A program made the translations under genes and the position numbers. The notes beneath the pieces are model-generated. The model was not told the DNA's origin, made no database searches, and saw only the letters and a program-made list of their open reading frames with translations. A stretch of 27,899 bases of DNA, from IMG/VR virus record IMGVR_UViG_3300031658_000080, positions 1 through 27,899 of that record, one strand, 5' to 3'. Below, piece after piece: positions 17,349 through 25,601 of the stretch. This DNA comes from a virus. The stretch's first letter is position 1. Each line of letters opens with the position of its first letter.

Positions 17349-18512
17349 TTAATTTTTAAATTTATTGTTTTTAATTTTAAACTTAAAATCAGAAGAATCT
17401 TGTCCTAGCACTTTATACGTTGTACCACCTGCTTCGATTTTCCCATGACTTTGTCTTGGATTCATATCCACATTCTTAGCTTTAGCGATACTACTTTTCA
17501 TAGCGTCTGCCCTGCCTTGGTCGTAAAAGTGTTTTGCAACAGCATCAGCATTCATAGCTGTGTAAAGAGATTTATGATAACCCTTAGCATCTGATAACGT
17601 GTTATTTTTATCCAAAAACTTTTTGGTAAAATTATTTATATCACTTTGGGTATTCTTAACCTCGTTAGCATTGTTAACGTTAAACCTATATTTTTTGTCC
17701 CCGACATTATATTCAAAACCTTTGAACTTGTCATTGAAAACCTGCTCGGTTTTCTGAGTAAAAACATCTGTGTTTTGTTTAGCTGCTTTTTGAGTTACTT
17801 CTGACTCCTTGTTGTACCTATCAAAGAAATTAACAGCTTTCTGTTGCTCAGTTGTGAGCTTCGATCCAGCTTTAATCTCTTCATAGTATTTAGACTTTTG
17901 CCCGTCTAGGTGGCTTTTAGCGCTGGCAACTTGCTCTTTAAGCGCTAATTTCTTTCTACGTATATCTCTATCGTCGTCTATATCTTCGTCGTAAGAGAAT
18001 GTATCTTCCATAAGGAAGTTAATTTCTTCATTATCTAAATGAGGTTTTGTTTGGTTATAAAACTCTCTTAATAAGCTATTGTCATCTAGTTTGCTGTAAT
18101 CTTGATTCAACTTAACATAGTCACTAATGTCACCACCAGTCTCTTCCATAAAATCAACTAGTTTTTGCACATTCTCGGGTAATGCTTCCCCGGTAGCCTC
18201 AGCCGTGGCTATAGCTTCTTCAACTTGTTCTTCAACCTCTACAACTTCCTCCTCAGTAATTTCTTCTAATACTGGAGCTTCTTGTGCTTGAACTTCCGGT
18301 TGTACTTCTTCTTGTTCCTGTGTGGTGTCGGCATCTTCAATGCCATCAACCACTCCGCTGTCGTCAGCGTTACTTTCTTGAGTTTCATTTTCTACTGGTT
18401 TTGGGGGTTTAGATAAATCAACCTTCATCACGCTGTCATCTCCAGCGGATTCAAATTGTGTTTCTTCTACTTGTATAGTCTCATCGACTACTTTTTCTTT
18501 TTGTTCTTCCAT
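17349..18512 (-). CDS. Capsid scaffolding protein
   Basis: The 387-residue protein begins with a very acidic, disordered region (1-105; runs such as EEITEEEVVEVEEQVEEA). It then shows a conserved-looking helical block with FMEETGGDISDYVKLNQDYS (121-140), FSYDEDIDDDRDIRRKKLAL (172-191) and an AKSHLDGQKSKYYEEIK helix. The C-terminus is basic (KFKIKNNKFKN). An acidic, helical protein with a basic end directly between portal and capsid genes is the usual scaffold design, the basic end binding coat protein. No protease motif is seen in it or beside it, so it may be recycled or cleaved by a protein outside the window. The start follows an AATAT-repeat leader. Confidence 0.75.
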   Translation of the reverse strand: MEEQKEKVVDETIQVEETQFESAGDDSVMKVDLSKPPKPVENETQESNADDSGVVDGIEDADTTQEQEEVQPEVQAQEAPVLEEITEEEVVEVEEQVEEAIATAEATGEALPENVQKLVDFMEETGGDISDYVKLNQDYSKLDDNSLLREFYNQTKPHLDNEEINFLMEDTFSYDEDIDDDRDIRRKKLALKEQVASAKSHLDGQKSKYYEEIKAGSKLTTEQQKAVNFFDRYNKESEVTQKAAKQNTDVFTQKTEQVFNDKFKGFEYNVGDKKYRFNVNNANEVKNTQSDINNFTKKFLDKNNTLSDAKGYHKSLYTAMNADAVAKHFYDQGRADAMKSSIAKAKNVDMNPRQSHGKIEAGGTTYKVLGQDSSDFKFKIKNNKFKN

Positions 18513-18539
18513 AATATAATATAATAATAATTAATAAAC
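18513..18539 (-). promoter_or_regulatory. AATAT-repeat translation leader
   Basis: The full gap between the portal stop and scaffold start is A/T apart from its last base, with AATAT and AAT repeats on the plus strand. It resembles the leader at 15761. No Shine-Dalgarno motif is present. It is probably the initiation region of the scaffold gene. Confidence 0.4.
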
Positions 18540-20957
18540 TTACCTAGGGTCAAACGCACCTAAATCAAATCCGCCACCCAGTATATCATTACCTGATGAC
18601 TCAAAGTTTTTAGGTGGTTTACCACTATTTCTTTGATCAATCAACTCACTTTGCTGAGATGCTTGAATTTTTGTTCTCTCGTCTTTACGATCTTCTTTTT
18701 CTTTTTCCCCAGTTTTTTTGCCCTCAACCTCCATTCCCTTTAACTGCATGTTCATTTGGAATTCTAATTGCATTAGTTCTTTTTTGTGTTGAACCTCTTG
18801 CATCATTTTTTGAGAAGCTAACTGGGCTTTTAATTGCTCCAACTCTCCTTGACTAGCTGTTAATGCTTGGTTTTTTTGAACTTCACTCTGTGCCGCCATT
18901 TGAGCCGCTTGTTGATTCATTTGACTTTGCATCTGCATATTCTTCTCTTGCACCAGTTGATCTTTGTCTAACTTTTTCTTTCTACGTAATTTCAGAAGTT
19001 GATTAGCTAACTTGATATTTTTAATGTCTCTTACGTCGATAGCATCAGCAAGTTCAATAACTTGTTGTTGTAATGCCATTTGGATATTGTTTTCTAACAT
19101 CATTCTTTCCTCTTCGTCTGGCTGTAAGTCTATAAAAATGCCAAAATCATATAAGTGTAATTCTTTAATCTCCTCTAGGACAGCCGCGTTGTGTACGCCG
19201 ATAGCTTGTATGAAAGCATCTTTTGTTGGTGAATACTCTATGATATCCGATACCCTTAGGGATAAAGCCTCACAAACTTCTGAGGTTAAAAATAGACCTG
19301 ATTGTAGAATATGTCTTGTTGCTGTGTTCGAATTCGCTGCGGCCATTTTCTGAACACCAACCAAAGCATTTTTATCTGGAGTACTACCGTCCGATGCTTC
19401 GTTTAAACCAGTAACATCCCTTATCATTTGTAAATAATAATTGTATGTACCAATTAAAGCCTGCATCTTATTACCGCCAGATCCAGATGTAATCTCTTGA
19501 ATAGGTACCTTACCTGGATTCATATCACCATCAGAAGTAAAACTTCTTCCTATAACAGATCCAGTTTGGAAGAACATGTTTAACGCTTCTTGCGGGTTGT
19601 AGTTTGTTCCATTACCTAAATCTATTTCAGCCAAACCATCAGCGTCTAAATAGACACCGTCTGGAACCATTCTTGATAATATTTGTTGTAATTTTAAGTG
19701 TGTCAACTGAATCATATCAGCAAAACCGGTAATTCTTTTGACTAATGAATCGATCCTACCATTATACATCCTTGGAGCGACAATAGCATAGTTCATTTTA
19801 ACCTTAGTATAATCGCTCTTAGGTCGCATCATGTTTTTTGCTAATTCCCATTTGAGTAGCTTTTCGGTACCTAAAATCATAGCTCCTTCGTAAAGGCACT
19901 CTATAGATCTTAACATTCTACCGTATCCACCTTCTTTCTCCCCTGGTGGATTATATTGGTCATCTCTTGGTATGATCTTGTCTCCTCCTGTTGCTGTTTC
20001 TTTAACTTTATAAACCTCGTTCATATAGGTTTTGTAATTAAAGTATACGACTTGAATAGTGTTGTTGTCCTCTTGGTCTGTTGAATACCTAGAATTTTGG
20101 TTAGATCTATTGCTGGACTTGTTTTTCATTATATCCTCAAGATCTTCTTCTGACAAATGAGGGAATTGCTTTGCTAATTCATTTGCTGGGATGGATTTAA
20201 CTTCACCCACGTAGTATATGTCCTCGAAATAAGGTGAGTCAGTATAAGAATAAACAAGGTTAGCTGGGTCTACGTAATCTACAGTCACACCCTCTGATGT
20301 GTTGAAGTTTGTTTTAACAGCCCCAATCCCAAGTACAGTAAGGTCATAATAGAATTGCTTTTTAGTCAACTCATATCTATTACCCTCTAGTAAGGTGTTT
20401 ATTGCCTGTTCTTCAGCTATCTCAATAGATTGCTTATATGTTAATTGCATATGAAGTTCCAATTCCTCTTGAGTCTCTGGTAGCTCTTCAATTTGACTTT
20501 TCCTAACATCTAAACCTAAATCTTGCTTTACAGCTGCGTTAAACTCCTTCAACCTCATATCTTTTAAGATATCCTCCATATAAGCAGTTCTCTTTGAAAT
20601 ACCGTTTGGATCTTGAGAATAAGCCTTCACATCATAAGTTCTTTCGGCTATACCATTGACAACTATGTCTACAAACTTAGATATAATCGGAACAGGCTTC
20701 CAATCTAAATTAAGATAGGACAAATCACCGTTTATCGATAACTCATCCTTATACTTTTGAACAGACTGTTCGCCCCGAGCATACAATCTTAAATTATGAA
20801 AATCATTGTGGTTAGATTTATACCTACTAGAATTACCATCATTAAACCATTCTTGCTCTATAGCTTTACCTACTTTCAACCCATACTCATAGCTTAGCTT
20901 CTCAGCATCGCTAACCGTTTGACTTGGGAAATAACTTTTAATGCCAGACTCTGCCAT
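18540..20957 (-). CDS. Portal protein
   Basis: This 805-residue protein follows the large terminase by five bases, the standard place of a portal. Motifs I recall from portals of crAss-like and flavobacterial podophages are LRLYARGEQSVQKYKDELS and NGDLSYLNLDWKPVPIISKF in the first 100 residues (clip and wing region). A conserved-looking MRPKSDYTKVKMNYAIVAPR lies mid-protein. The stem and crown region includes a segment with VPDGVYLDADGLAEIDLGNG. From about 674 to 770 it turns into a Gln/Met/Lys-rich helical tail (MQMQSQMNQQAAQMAAQSEV), probably a barrel-like coiled coil inside the head, and it ends with a Gly/Asp-rich tip. The portal forms the dodecameric DNA channel at one vertex and docks terminase and neck proteins. 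Confidence 0.85.
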   Translation of the reverse strand: MAESGIKSYFPSQTVSDAEKLSYEYGLKVGKAIEQEWFNDGNSSRYKSNHNDFHNLRLYARGEQSVQKYKDELSINGDLSYLNLDWKPVPIISKFVDIVVNGIAERTYDVKAYSQDPNGISKRTAYMEDILKDMRLKEFNAAVKQDLGLDVRKSQIEELPETQEELELHMQLTYKQSIEIAEEQAINTLLEGNRYELTKKQFYYDLTVLGIGAVKTNFNTSEGVTVDYVDPANLVYSYTDSPYFEDIYYVGEVKSIPANELAKQFPHLSEEDLEDIMKNKSSNRSNQNSRYSTDQEDNNTIQVVYFNYKTYMNEVYKVKETATGGDKIIPRDDQYNPPGEKEGGYGRMLRSIECLYEGAMILGTEKLLKWELAKNMMRPKSDYTKVKMNYAIVAPRMYNGRIDSLVKRITGFADMIQLTHLKLQQILSRMVPDGVYLDADGLAEIDLGNGTNYNPQEALNMFFQTGSVIGRSFTSDGDMNPGKVPIQEITSGSGGNKMQALIGTYNYYLQMIRDVTGLNEASDGSTPDKNALVGVQKMAAANSNTATRHILQSGLFLTSEVCEALSLRVSDIIEYSPTKDAFIQAIGVHNAAVLEEIKELHLYDFGIFIDLQPDEEERMMLENNIQMALQQQVIELADAIDVRDIKNIKLANQLLKLRRKKKLDKDQLVQEKNMQMQSQMNQQAAQMAAQSEVQKNQALTASQGELEQLKAQLASQKMMQEVQHKKELMQLEFQMNMQLKGMEVEGKKTGEKEKEDRKDERTKIQASQQSELIDQRNSGKPPKNFESSGNDILGGGFDLGAFDPR

Positions 20958-20962
20958 ATTTA

Positions 20963-23176
20963 TTACTTGATTATTTGTGAATTACTTCCAGTGTTTGAGT
21001 ATCTGGAAACGTTTATATTTAACTTAGGTTTTTCAACCAGTGCATTTGGTCTATATAGATGCCTATTATTAGCCATAATAGCTAAGCCAGAGCTTATAGA
21101 TGCATCATGCTTTGTTCTTTTATTTATATCGAACTTTGTCCAATCATTCAGGAGTTCATTGAAATAACAATCCCCGTGAGTTCCATCTTGCTTAATACCT
21201 ACGTGATCTTGTATGTACATCTCAATCGCAGCAGCATGTGCTTGCTTTATATCTTCACTTGAATTGGGTATTCCACCAACTTCTTTTTCTGCTACAGATA
21301 ATTTGTTCCATAACTTGTCCGGTCTGTTCATGCTAAACCCTCTATATCCTCTCCGTCTTAAATAGTACAATAAGCGAGGTTTGTTATTCTCTGCTAATAT
21401 TGGCATTCCGTAAAACACTAAAGCCATTAGAACGTCTTCAAAGAACATCTCAGCTGTAGGAGGTCTTGATAAGTATTCTAAAAAGAAACTGTTAGCTGGA
21501 GCATCTTCCATCGAGAATCTAGTTAAACCATGTAGAGCTCCTTTGGATCCAACTCCATCTACCGTCCCTGATATATCATAACTATCACAACCAAAAGCTC
21601 CCATGTGTTCGTTTCCTGGGTATTTTACACCATTCTTTAAAACAACATTATTTTGAATTTGTTGAGGTGGAACCCAACTAACTTTAAACCTGCCTTTTGG
21701 GTTTGGAGAAAACACTACTTGTGAATCCTTAACCCCGTTGACCCATTGGAAATTACCTTGAGTAACTCCCAAAGTGTTTTTCATTTCCTCGTTATAATCT
21801 ATTTGCTCATATAGCTTAACAAGATTAAATATACTGCCTTTTGTCTCGTCTCTAAATGCATGCTCTGTTGTTCTTGGGAACTGACGGTAGAATTCATTTA
21901 ATCCGTCTGAATCGTCTTTTAAACCATCTACTTCATTCTGCCAGTTATCTATTACACCTACATCTATTAATTCACCGTTTGGGTCGAATCTATCGACACT
22001 AGGAGTAGTGAAAACTGGAACTCCGTACTCATCAATAAATCCTTCGTAGTTCCATTCCATTGGGATAAACAAAGAGTATAAACCAGACTTTGTCTGACCG
22101 TTTCTATTTCTTTTTGTAACATCTGAGGAGTTGTATAGTTTTTTAAAATTCTCACCACCTTTATCCAAAGCGTTTGAGGTTGATCCCATCATACATTTAC
22201 CGATAATCCGACTACCTAATCTTAAACAAGTTTTTGTAACTCTCCAGTTATTTAATATATTGTCTGGTCTTTCCCACTTACCACTCTCATCATGTACTAG
22301 CAAAGCTAATTTTTCACCATCATAACTATTGTCTCCAGTATTCTTCCAGTCAATCGTTGTGTCTAATCCTTGTATGTCTTCGAGCTTCTCATTTGCTGTA
22401 ATCTTTTTCCTAGTAAATTTACTAGCGGGTACACGATAAGCAAGCTCGGACTTTGGACGATCCATACCATCTTGGACAGGCTTAAAAAAGAATGGGTAGT
22501 TAATTGATATAGGGACGACTTTGTCGGTAAACATTTTTTTAGCATCTGCTCCAGATTTAGATAGTATTCCATATCTACTATCACTCGCGAGAGTGGCTAA
22601 GTTAACGGTTTCTGCGGAAGACATAAAAGAAAATCCAGATCTTCTATTCTTGAGGTAGCACATTCCATAACATCTTTTATCTGCCTTACAGGCTTCCCAA
22701 AATATAAAGAACAATCTATTTGCTTCTCTAAAGTCTGGTGCTCCAACATCAATCTTACTCCATTGCAGGTACATATATTGAGTACCTGTTATCCAAACTG
22801 GTTTACCGTCATTCGTAAACCAAAATCCGTCTTCTCTCCTTCTGAACTCCTCGTCTATATAGTCGTGCCATTGGTCCTTCTGATCCTCTGGGTAAGCACG
22901 CCAGTCAAAGATGTTCTTTAAGCACTCTAATTCCTTTGGTTGAGTAAACTTAACCCATTTATCTTTCGGGTCTTTATATACGTCCTTAGGTACCTTAGGT
23001 AGAGCGATGACCAGGTTTTGTATCTCTATGATTTCTCCAATCTGACCATTACGAGATAGAACAATAAGATCGTGTTCTTTGTCATATCCGTACCTCCACT
23101 TCTTACCCTTATTCATCCTGTGGATAGTAGTGTTTTTTATTGGTTCAACCGTTTTAACTAAACTTTGCTCGTACAT
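20963..23176 (-). CDS. terL: Terminase large subunit
   Basis: The 737-residue protein has the ATPase and nuclease order of large terminases. A deviant Walker-A-like loop, LKNRRSGFSFMSSAE, lies at 175-189. Walker B with the catalytic pair Asp296-Glu297 is in LALLVHDESGKW. The coupling motif follows at 331-341 (GSTSNALDKGG). The nuclease half has FGCDSYDISGT at 528-538 (Asp531, Asp534), Glu596 and Asp691 (KHDASISSG) as candidate metal ligands. It pumps DNA into the prohead through the portal and cuts the concatemer. The N-terminus (1-110) is longer than in lambda- or T4-type enzymes, and the phage Walker A lacks the classical GxxxxGKT, which is common in divergent terminases. The ATG overlaps the stop of the upstream 91-residue gene (TAATG), so the two are coupled. 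Confidence 0.9.
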   Translation of the reverse strand: MYEQSLVKTVEPIKNTTIHRMNKGKKWRYGYDKEHDLIVLSRNGQIGEIIEIQNLVIALPKVPKDVYKDPKDKWVKFTQPKELECLKNIFDWRAYPEDQKDQWHDYIDEEFRRREDGFWFTNDGKPVWITGTQYMYLQWSKIDVGAPDFREANRLFFIFWEACKADKRCYGMCYLKNRRSGFSFMSSAETVNLATLASDSRYGILSKSGADAKKMFTDKVVPISINYPFFFKPVQDGMDRPKSELAYRVPASKFTRKKITANEKLEDIQGLDTTIDWKNTGDNSYDGEKLALLVHDESGKWERPDNILNNWRVTKTCLRLGSRIIGKCMMGSTSNALDKGGENFKKLYNSSDVTKRNRNGQTKSGLYSLFIPMEWNYEGFIDEYGVPVFTTPSVDRFDPNGELIDVGVIDNWQNEVDGLKDDSDGLNEFYRQFPRTTEHAFRDETKGSIFNLVKLYEQIDYNEEMKNTLGVTQGNFQWVNGVKDSQVVFSPNPKGRFKVSWVPPQQIQNNVVLKNGVKYPGNEHMGAFGCDSYDISGTVDGVGSKGALHGLTRFSMEDAPANSFFLEYLSRPPTAEMFFEDVLMALVFYGMPILAENNKPRLLYYLRRRGYRGFSMNRPDKLWNKLSVAEKEVGGIPNSSEDIKQAHAAAIEMYIQDHVGIKQDGTHGDCYFNELLNDWTKFDINKRTKHDASISSGLAIMANNRHLYRPNALVEKPKLNINVSRYSNTGSNSQIIK

Positions 23177-23451
23177 TACTTAGATCTACCTTCTGCGAAT
23201 CCCTTAAAAGTTTTTTCCTTTGCCTCTTCAGGTGTTTTACCCTCAAGCAAGTCTTCTTCTTCTTGTATTCTGTTAAGTATCTCAAATGCGTCAAATATAG
23301 CTAGTTTTTTAGTTGCCGCTGCATTCTTTAGTTTATCAGCCGTTAAATCATCATCTGAATCAACAATGGCTTCCTTCGCTACTTTAATAAGTTCCTCAAC
23401 TGCTTTGTGCCCAGCCTGGATTATATTCCTCTTCGTTTCCTTGATGTTCAT
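23176..23451 (-). CDS. Small helical protein in small-terminase position
   Basis: I choose the ATG at 23451 (91 residues, starting MNIKETKRNIIQAGHKAVEE), not the further upstream ATG at 23520. The extra 23 residues lie wholly inside the preceding gene and look like random overlap. The protein is helical and charged (VEELIKVAKEAIVDSDDD, then NAAATKKLAIFDAFEILNRI) with no DNA-binding helix-turn-helix that I can see. It still overlaps the GroES-like gene by 56 bases. Its place directly before the large terminase, with overlapping stop and start, suggests a small terminase or packaging accessory. It is shorter than usual small terminases, so this stays a hypothesis. Confidence 0.65.
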   Translation of the reverse strand: MNIKETKRNIIQAGHKAVEELIKVAKEAIVDSDDDLTADKLKNAAATKKLAIFDAFEILNRIQEEEDLLEGKTPEEAKEKTFKGFAEGRSK

Positions 23452-23986
23452 ACTTGATTGTAATAAAATTAGATAAAACTCGATATAGTCTCTCGCCATC
23501 AACGATAAACTCGTATTCACTACTTGGACGAAATCCGACTAAGTCGTTTTTCTTAACCGTACCGTCAGTGTATTTAACGATACCTTGTAGTGGTTTTTCG
23601 GATTCGATATTAAATTGGTCTGTAGCTTTTAATGGTGCTACGAAACAATATCCTTTAGGACAAATCCATTTGTCGTCTCTTTTGTATAAAAAGATCTGAT
23701 CTTTTCCTATGAAGTAAGTTGATTCGTTAAAATAGCTTCTACTATTCTTTTCAACTCCTTTTACGTTATGCCATCGTCTAAAGACATTATGGTGTACTAA
23801 AACCGTATCACCAGGTTTAATTTCTGTGTGACCAACAATCGGGGTTGATACTACAACAGCTTCTCTATTAACATACTCGTGATTATAAATCTCTGTATTT
23901 AGAATAAGCTCTCCACCATCTAGTTTCTTGGTGTTATTGTATCTCTCTCCTTTTGGCGTTACAACAAAGTCGTAAACGCTTTTCAT
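23396..23986 (-). CDS. Tandem GroES-like (double co-chaperonin) protein
   Basis: The 196-residue protein reads as two GroES-like beta barrels in a row. The first half (4-102) has FVVTPK at the start, GGELILNTE, VNREAVVVST, EIKPGDTVLVHH (55-66) and a closing strand with KDQIFLYK. The second half (111-180) repeats the order: GYCFVAPLKATD, KPLQGIVKYTDG, KKNDLVGFRPSSEYEF, VDGERLYRVLSNFITIKYE. These mimic GroES elements 'RVLVKRL', 'GxVVAVG', 'VKVGDxVLF', 'xDGEEYLI' and 'DILAVI'. It lies in the packaging/head cluster. T4 gp31 shows that phages can supply their own co-chaperonin for capsid folding. The likeness is by eye; a non-chaperone structural barrel is the alternative. It overlaps the next gene by 56 bases. 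Confidence 0.65.
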   Translation of the reverse strand: MKSVYDFVVTPKGERYNNTKKLDGGELILNTEIYNHEYVNREAVVVSTPIVGHTEIKPGDTVLVHHNVFRRWHNVKGVEKNSRSYFNESTYFIGKDQIFLYKRDDKWICPKGYCFVAPLKATDQFNIESEKPLQGIVKYTDGTVKKNDLVGFRPSSEYEFIVDGERLYRVLSNFITIKYEHQGNEEEYNPGWAQSS

Positions 23987-24207
23987 TAGTATTCGAGGTT
24001 GTATTCAACCGATACCGCCATATTCTTGTTAAAATCCTTCCAAGGCAAAACGTCTTTTTTCTTTTTAATGTAGATGGAGAACTTTGTCTCTTCTTCTACT
24101 ATATCGCAGATAGTGTGCCCACCATACACTTCTTGCCCCACGGCATAGTGCATAGCGTCACTCTTGTAATCTTTACCGATACTAATCTTACGAATTAACT
24201 TTGCCAT
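23986..24207 (-). CDS. Small conserved-looking protein of unknown function
   Basis: The 73-residue product starts MAKLIRKISIGKDYKSDAMH and has VGQEVYGGHTICDIV, a Lys-rich beta strand (FSIYIKKKKDVLPWKDF) and an acidic/aromatic end (VSVEYNLEY). It appears to be a compact beta protein without cysteine pairs or membrane segments. I recall like-patterned small proteins next to terminase genes of Bacteroidetes phages, with no function. The stop overlaps the start of the GroES-like gene and the start lies 20 bases inside the upstream gene, so the three are translationally coupled. Confidence 0.7.
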   Translation of the reverse strand: MAKLIRKISIGKDYKSDAMHYAVGQEVYGGHTICDIVEEETKFSIYIKKKKDVLPWKDFNKNMAVSVEYNLEY

Positions 24208-24490
24208 TCTCTGGATAGTTTATCATTCCGTCTTGAATGTTGATGTCAAAAGTACCATATTCTTTTTCAAATTCACTTTGCAAAAAAGTAAGCTCATCTC
24301 TAAGCCCAGCGATACCATGCATCATTTCATGTTTTTTAATCTCTAAAGATCCAATTTCTAATTGAGTTCTATTAATGCCATTCACGGTATCTTGAACTTT
24401 CTTTAATTGCTCTTCGGTAATTCTTTCAGGCTTGATACTCTTTAGTTCTTTGATCTTTGCATTTGTGCCCTTCGTTTTTGTTGTTGCCAT
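24188..24490 (-). CDS. Small coiled-coil protein of unknown function
   Basis: The 100-residue protein has a Lys/Thr-rich start and then one long helix (about 20-78, with EEQLKKVQDTVNGINRTQLE) of heptad character. It ends in FDINIQDGMINYPENGKVNS, a short beta or disordered tail. It looks like an oligomeric coiled coil. It leads the small-gene group before the terminase and is preceded by an A/T-only AATTT leader. A packaging or assembly accessory is possible but not shown. Confidence 0.7.
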   Translation of the reverse strand: MATTKTKGTNAKIKELKSIKPERITEEQLKKVQDTVNGINRTQLEIGSLEIKKHEMMHGIAGLRDELTFLQSEFEKEYGTFDINIQDGMINYPENGKVNS

Positions 24491-24514
24491 AATTTAATTT
24501 AAGTTAATTTAATT
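24491..24514 (-). promoter_or_regulatory. AATTT-repeat translation leader
   Basis: The leader of the 100-residue gene is built of AATTT pentamers with one interruption (plus-strand reading), like the leader at 2841. It sits in a 34-base gap after a TAG stop. No Shine-Dalgarno motif and no clear Bacteroidetes promoter are seen. Confidence 0.4.
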
Positions 24515-24524
24515 GTTATTTGTT

Positions 24525-24776
24525 CTATATATCCTCTTCGTGACGATCATCGTTAGTCCAATCGGTTCCAGCTAAAATAGTGCGTATCTCGCTGTGCGTA
24601 TACGTTGTTTTGCCATTTAAAAAGCTTGGGGTATCTCCATCAAACTTTACAAAGGTTTTAGTACCGTCAAGCGAATAGCTTAAGGTGTTTTGTGAATCTT
24701 CATTAACCTGTGAAAAGTCAACCAAGTCAACTTCTGAAGAATTTATTATTACGTACTTTCTATTTTCCCGTGTCAT
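24525..24776 (-). CDS. Small protein of unknown function in the surface-protein block
   Basis: The 83-residue product begins MTRENRKYVIINSSEVDLVD and contains YSLDGTKTFVKFDGDTPSFL followed by YTHSEIRTILAG. It is a small mixed alpha/beta protein with an acidic end (DDRHEEDI). I recall similar short proteins next to LamG-type and fibre-type genes in marine phages, without a function. It starts 11 bases after the LamG gene and ends in TAG. It is probably virion-associated or an assembly factor by context. Confidence 0.65.
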   Translation of the reverse strand: MTRENRKYVIINSSEVDLVDFSQVNEDSQNTLSYSLDGTKTFVKFDGDTPSFLNGKTTYTHSEIRTILAGTDWTNDDRHEEDI

Positions 24777-24787
24777 TTTTTTTTATT

Positions 24788-25600
24788 TTAAGGTACGTCT
24801 GTTACTATGTCCCCACTAGTCATGTTAGTCATGGTACCGTTATTAGATCCTGAATGATCTACGATAGTGGGATAAGTATCTCCGTCACCCATTTTCCAGT
24901 ATCCTATTAAATCACTAGCACTACTATAATTACCGGTATTAACCTTTAGGTCAGTTGGTGCTCCAGAATTATAAATCTCAACAACCTCCGCTGTCGATAA
25001 CTGATCTTGCCAAACAGCTACGTCATTTATATTACCTGCTATAGATCCTTGTCCACTATTAGGATGCCTATAGCCCATACCAAATTCAGCTGTCGCAGAG
25101 TTTTTATTCAGGTTATAATTTGCAGTGTTCTTTCTTAATACACCATCAACCCACACGAAAATATCCACTATATCATCGTCCGCATCGTCACCCCCCACCA
25201 TAAATACTACATGGTGCCAATTCCCATCAGCAATATTAAAGCCAGTAATAACTGAACTGTAAGAACCAGAACCATCTCCTATCCTAATCCATAATCCCCC
25301 GCTAAACCAAGTATCTAATTTTAGTATATCACCCCTACCTATGGTCATATCTCCTAATATCCCTGCGTTGTATTCAGCAGTATCTTGCTTCACCCAACAT
25401 GACATTGTAACGTTTCTATTAACAAACTCAAGGTCTGTTAAAACATGATCATCTGAACCATCAAAATCTAAGGACTTAGCATCTGTAAAACCAGCAGCTG
25501 GAGCTAATTTCCCATGGATTTTACGTAAATTAGCCTTTTCTCTACCTAAGACCTTAGCCATATTAGCGTTTGTTATACTATTTATTTTTGCGTATGCCAT
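24788..25600 (-). CDS. LamG-domain (concanavalin-like) virion surface protein
   Basis: The 270-residue protein has an N-terminal adapter with two near repeats (NANMAKVLGREKA, NLRKIHGK; residues 11-31) and then a LamG/Laminin_G_3 jelly-roll (about 43-215). Hallmarks are SLDFDGSDDHV (43-53), VTMSCWVKQ, the DGNWHHVVFMV strand (125-135), VDIFVWVDGVL and NDVAVWQDQLSTAEVVEIYN (192-211). The C-terminus (231-270) has LIGYWKMGDGD and a DHSGSNNGTMTN motif, the usual end of phage LamG proteins. LamG domains bind carbohydrate or protein, often with calcium. It lies in a block of surface-like proteins before the terminase rather than with the tail, so it may decorate the capsid or form head fibres. That placement is inference. 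Confidence 0.85.
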   Translation of the reverse strand: MAYAKINSITNANMAKVLGREKANLRKIHGKLAPAAGFTDAKSLDFDGSDDHVLTDLEFVNRNVTMSCWVKQDTAEYNAGILGDMTIGRGDILKLDTWFSGGLWIRIGDGSGSYSSVITGFNIADGNWHHVVFMVGGDDADDDIVDIFVWVDGVLRKNTANYNLNKNSATAEFGMGYRHPNSGQGSIAGNINDVAVWQDQLSTAEVVEIYNSGAPTDLKVNTGNYSSASDLIGYWKMGDGDTYPTIVDHSGSNNGTMTNMTSGDIVTDVP

Positions 25601-25601
25601 A

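Noticed and set aside
23452-23520. 23-residue N-terminal extension of the small-terminase-position protein
   Set aside because: Lies wholly in the upstream GroES-like gene and looks unrelated in composition to the rest; ATG at 23451 is preferred.
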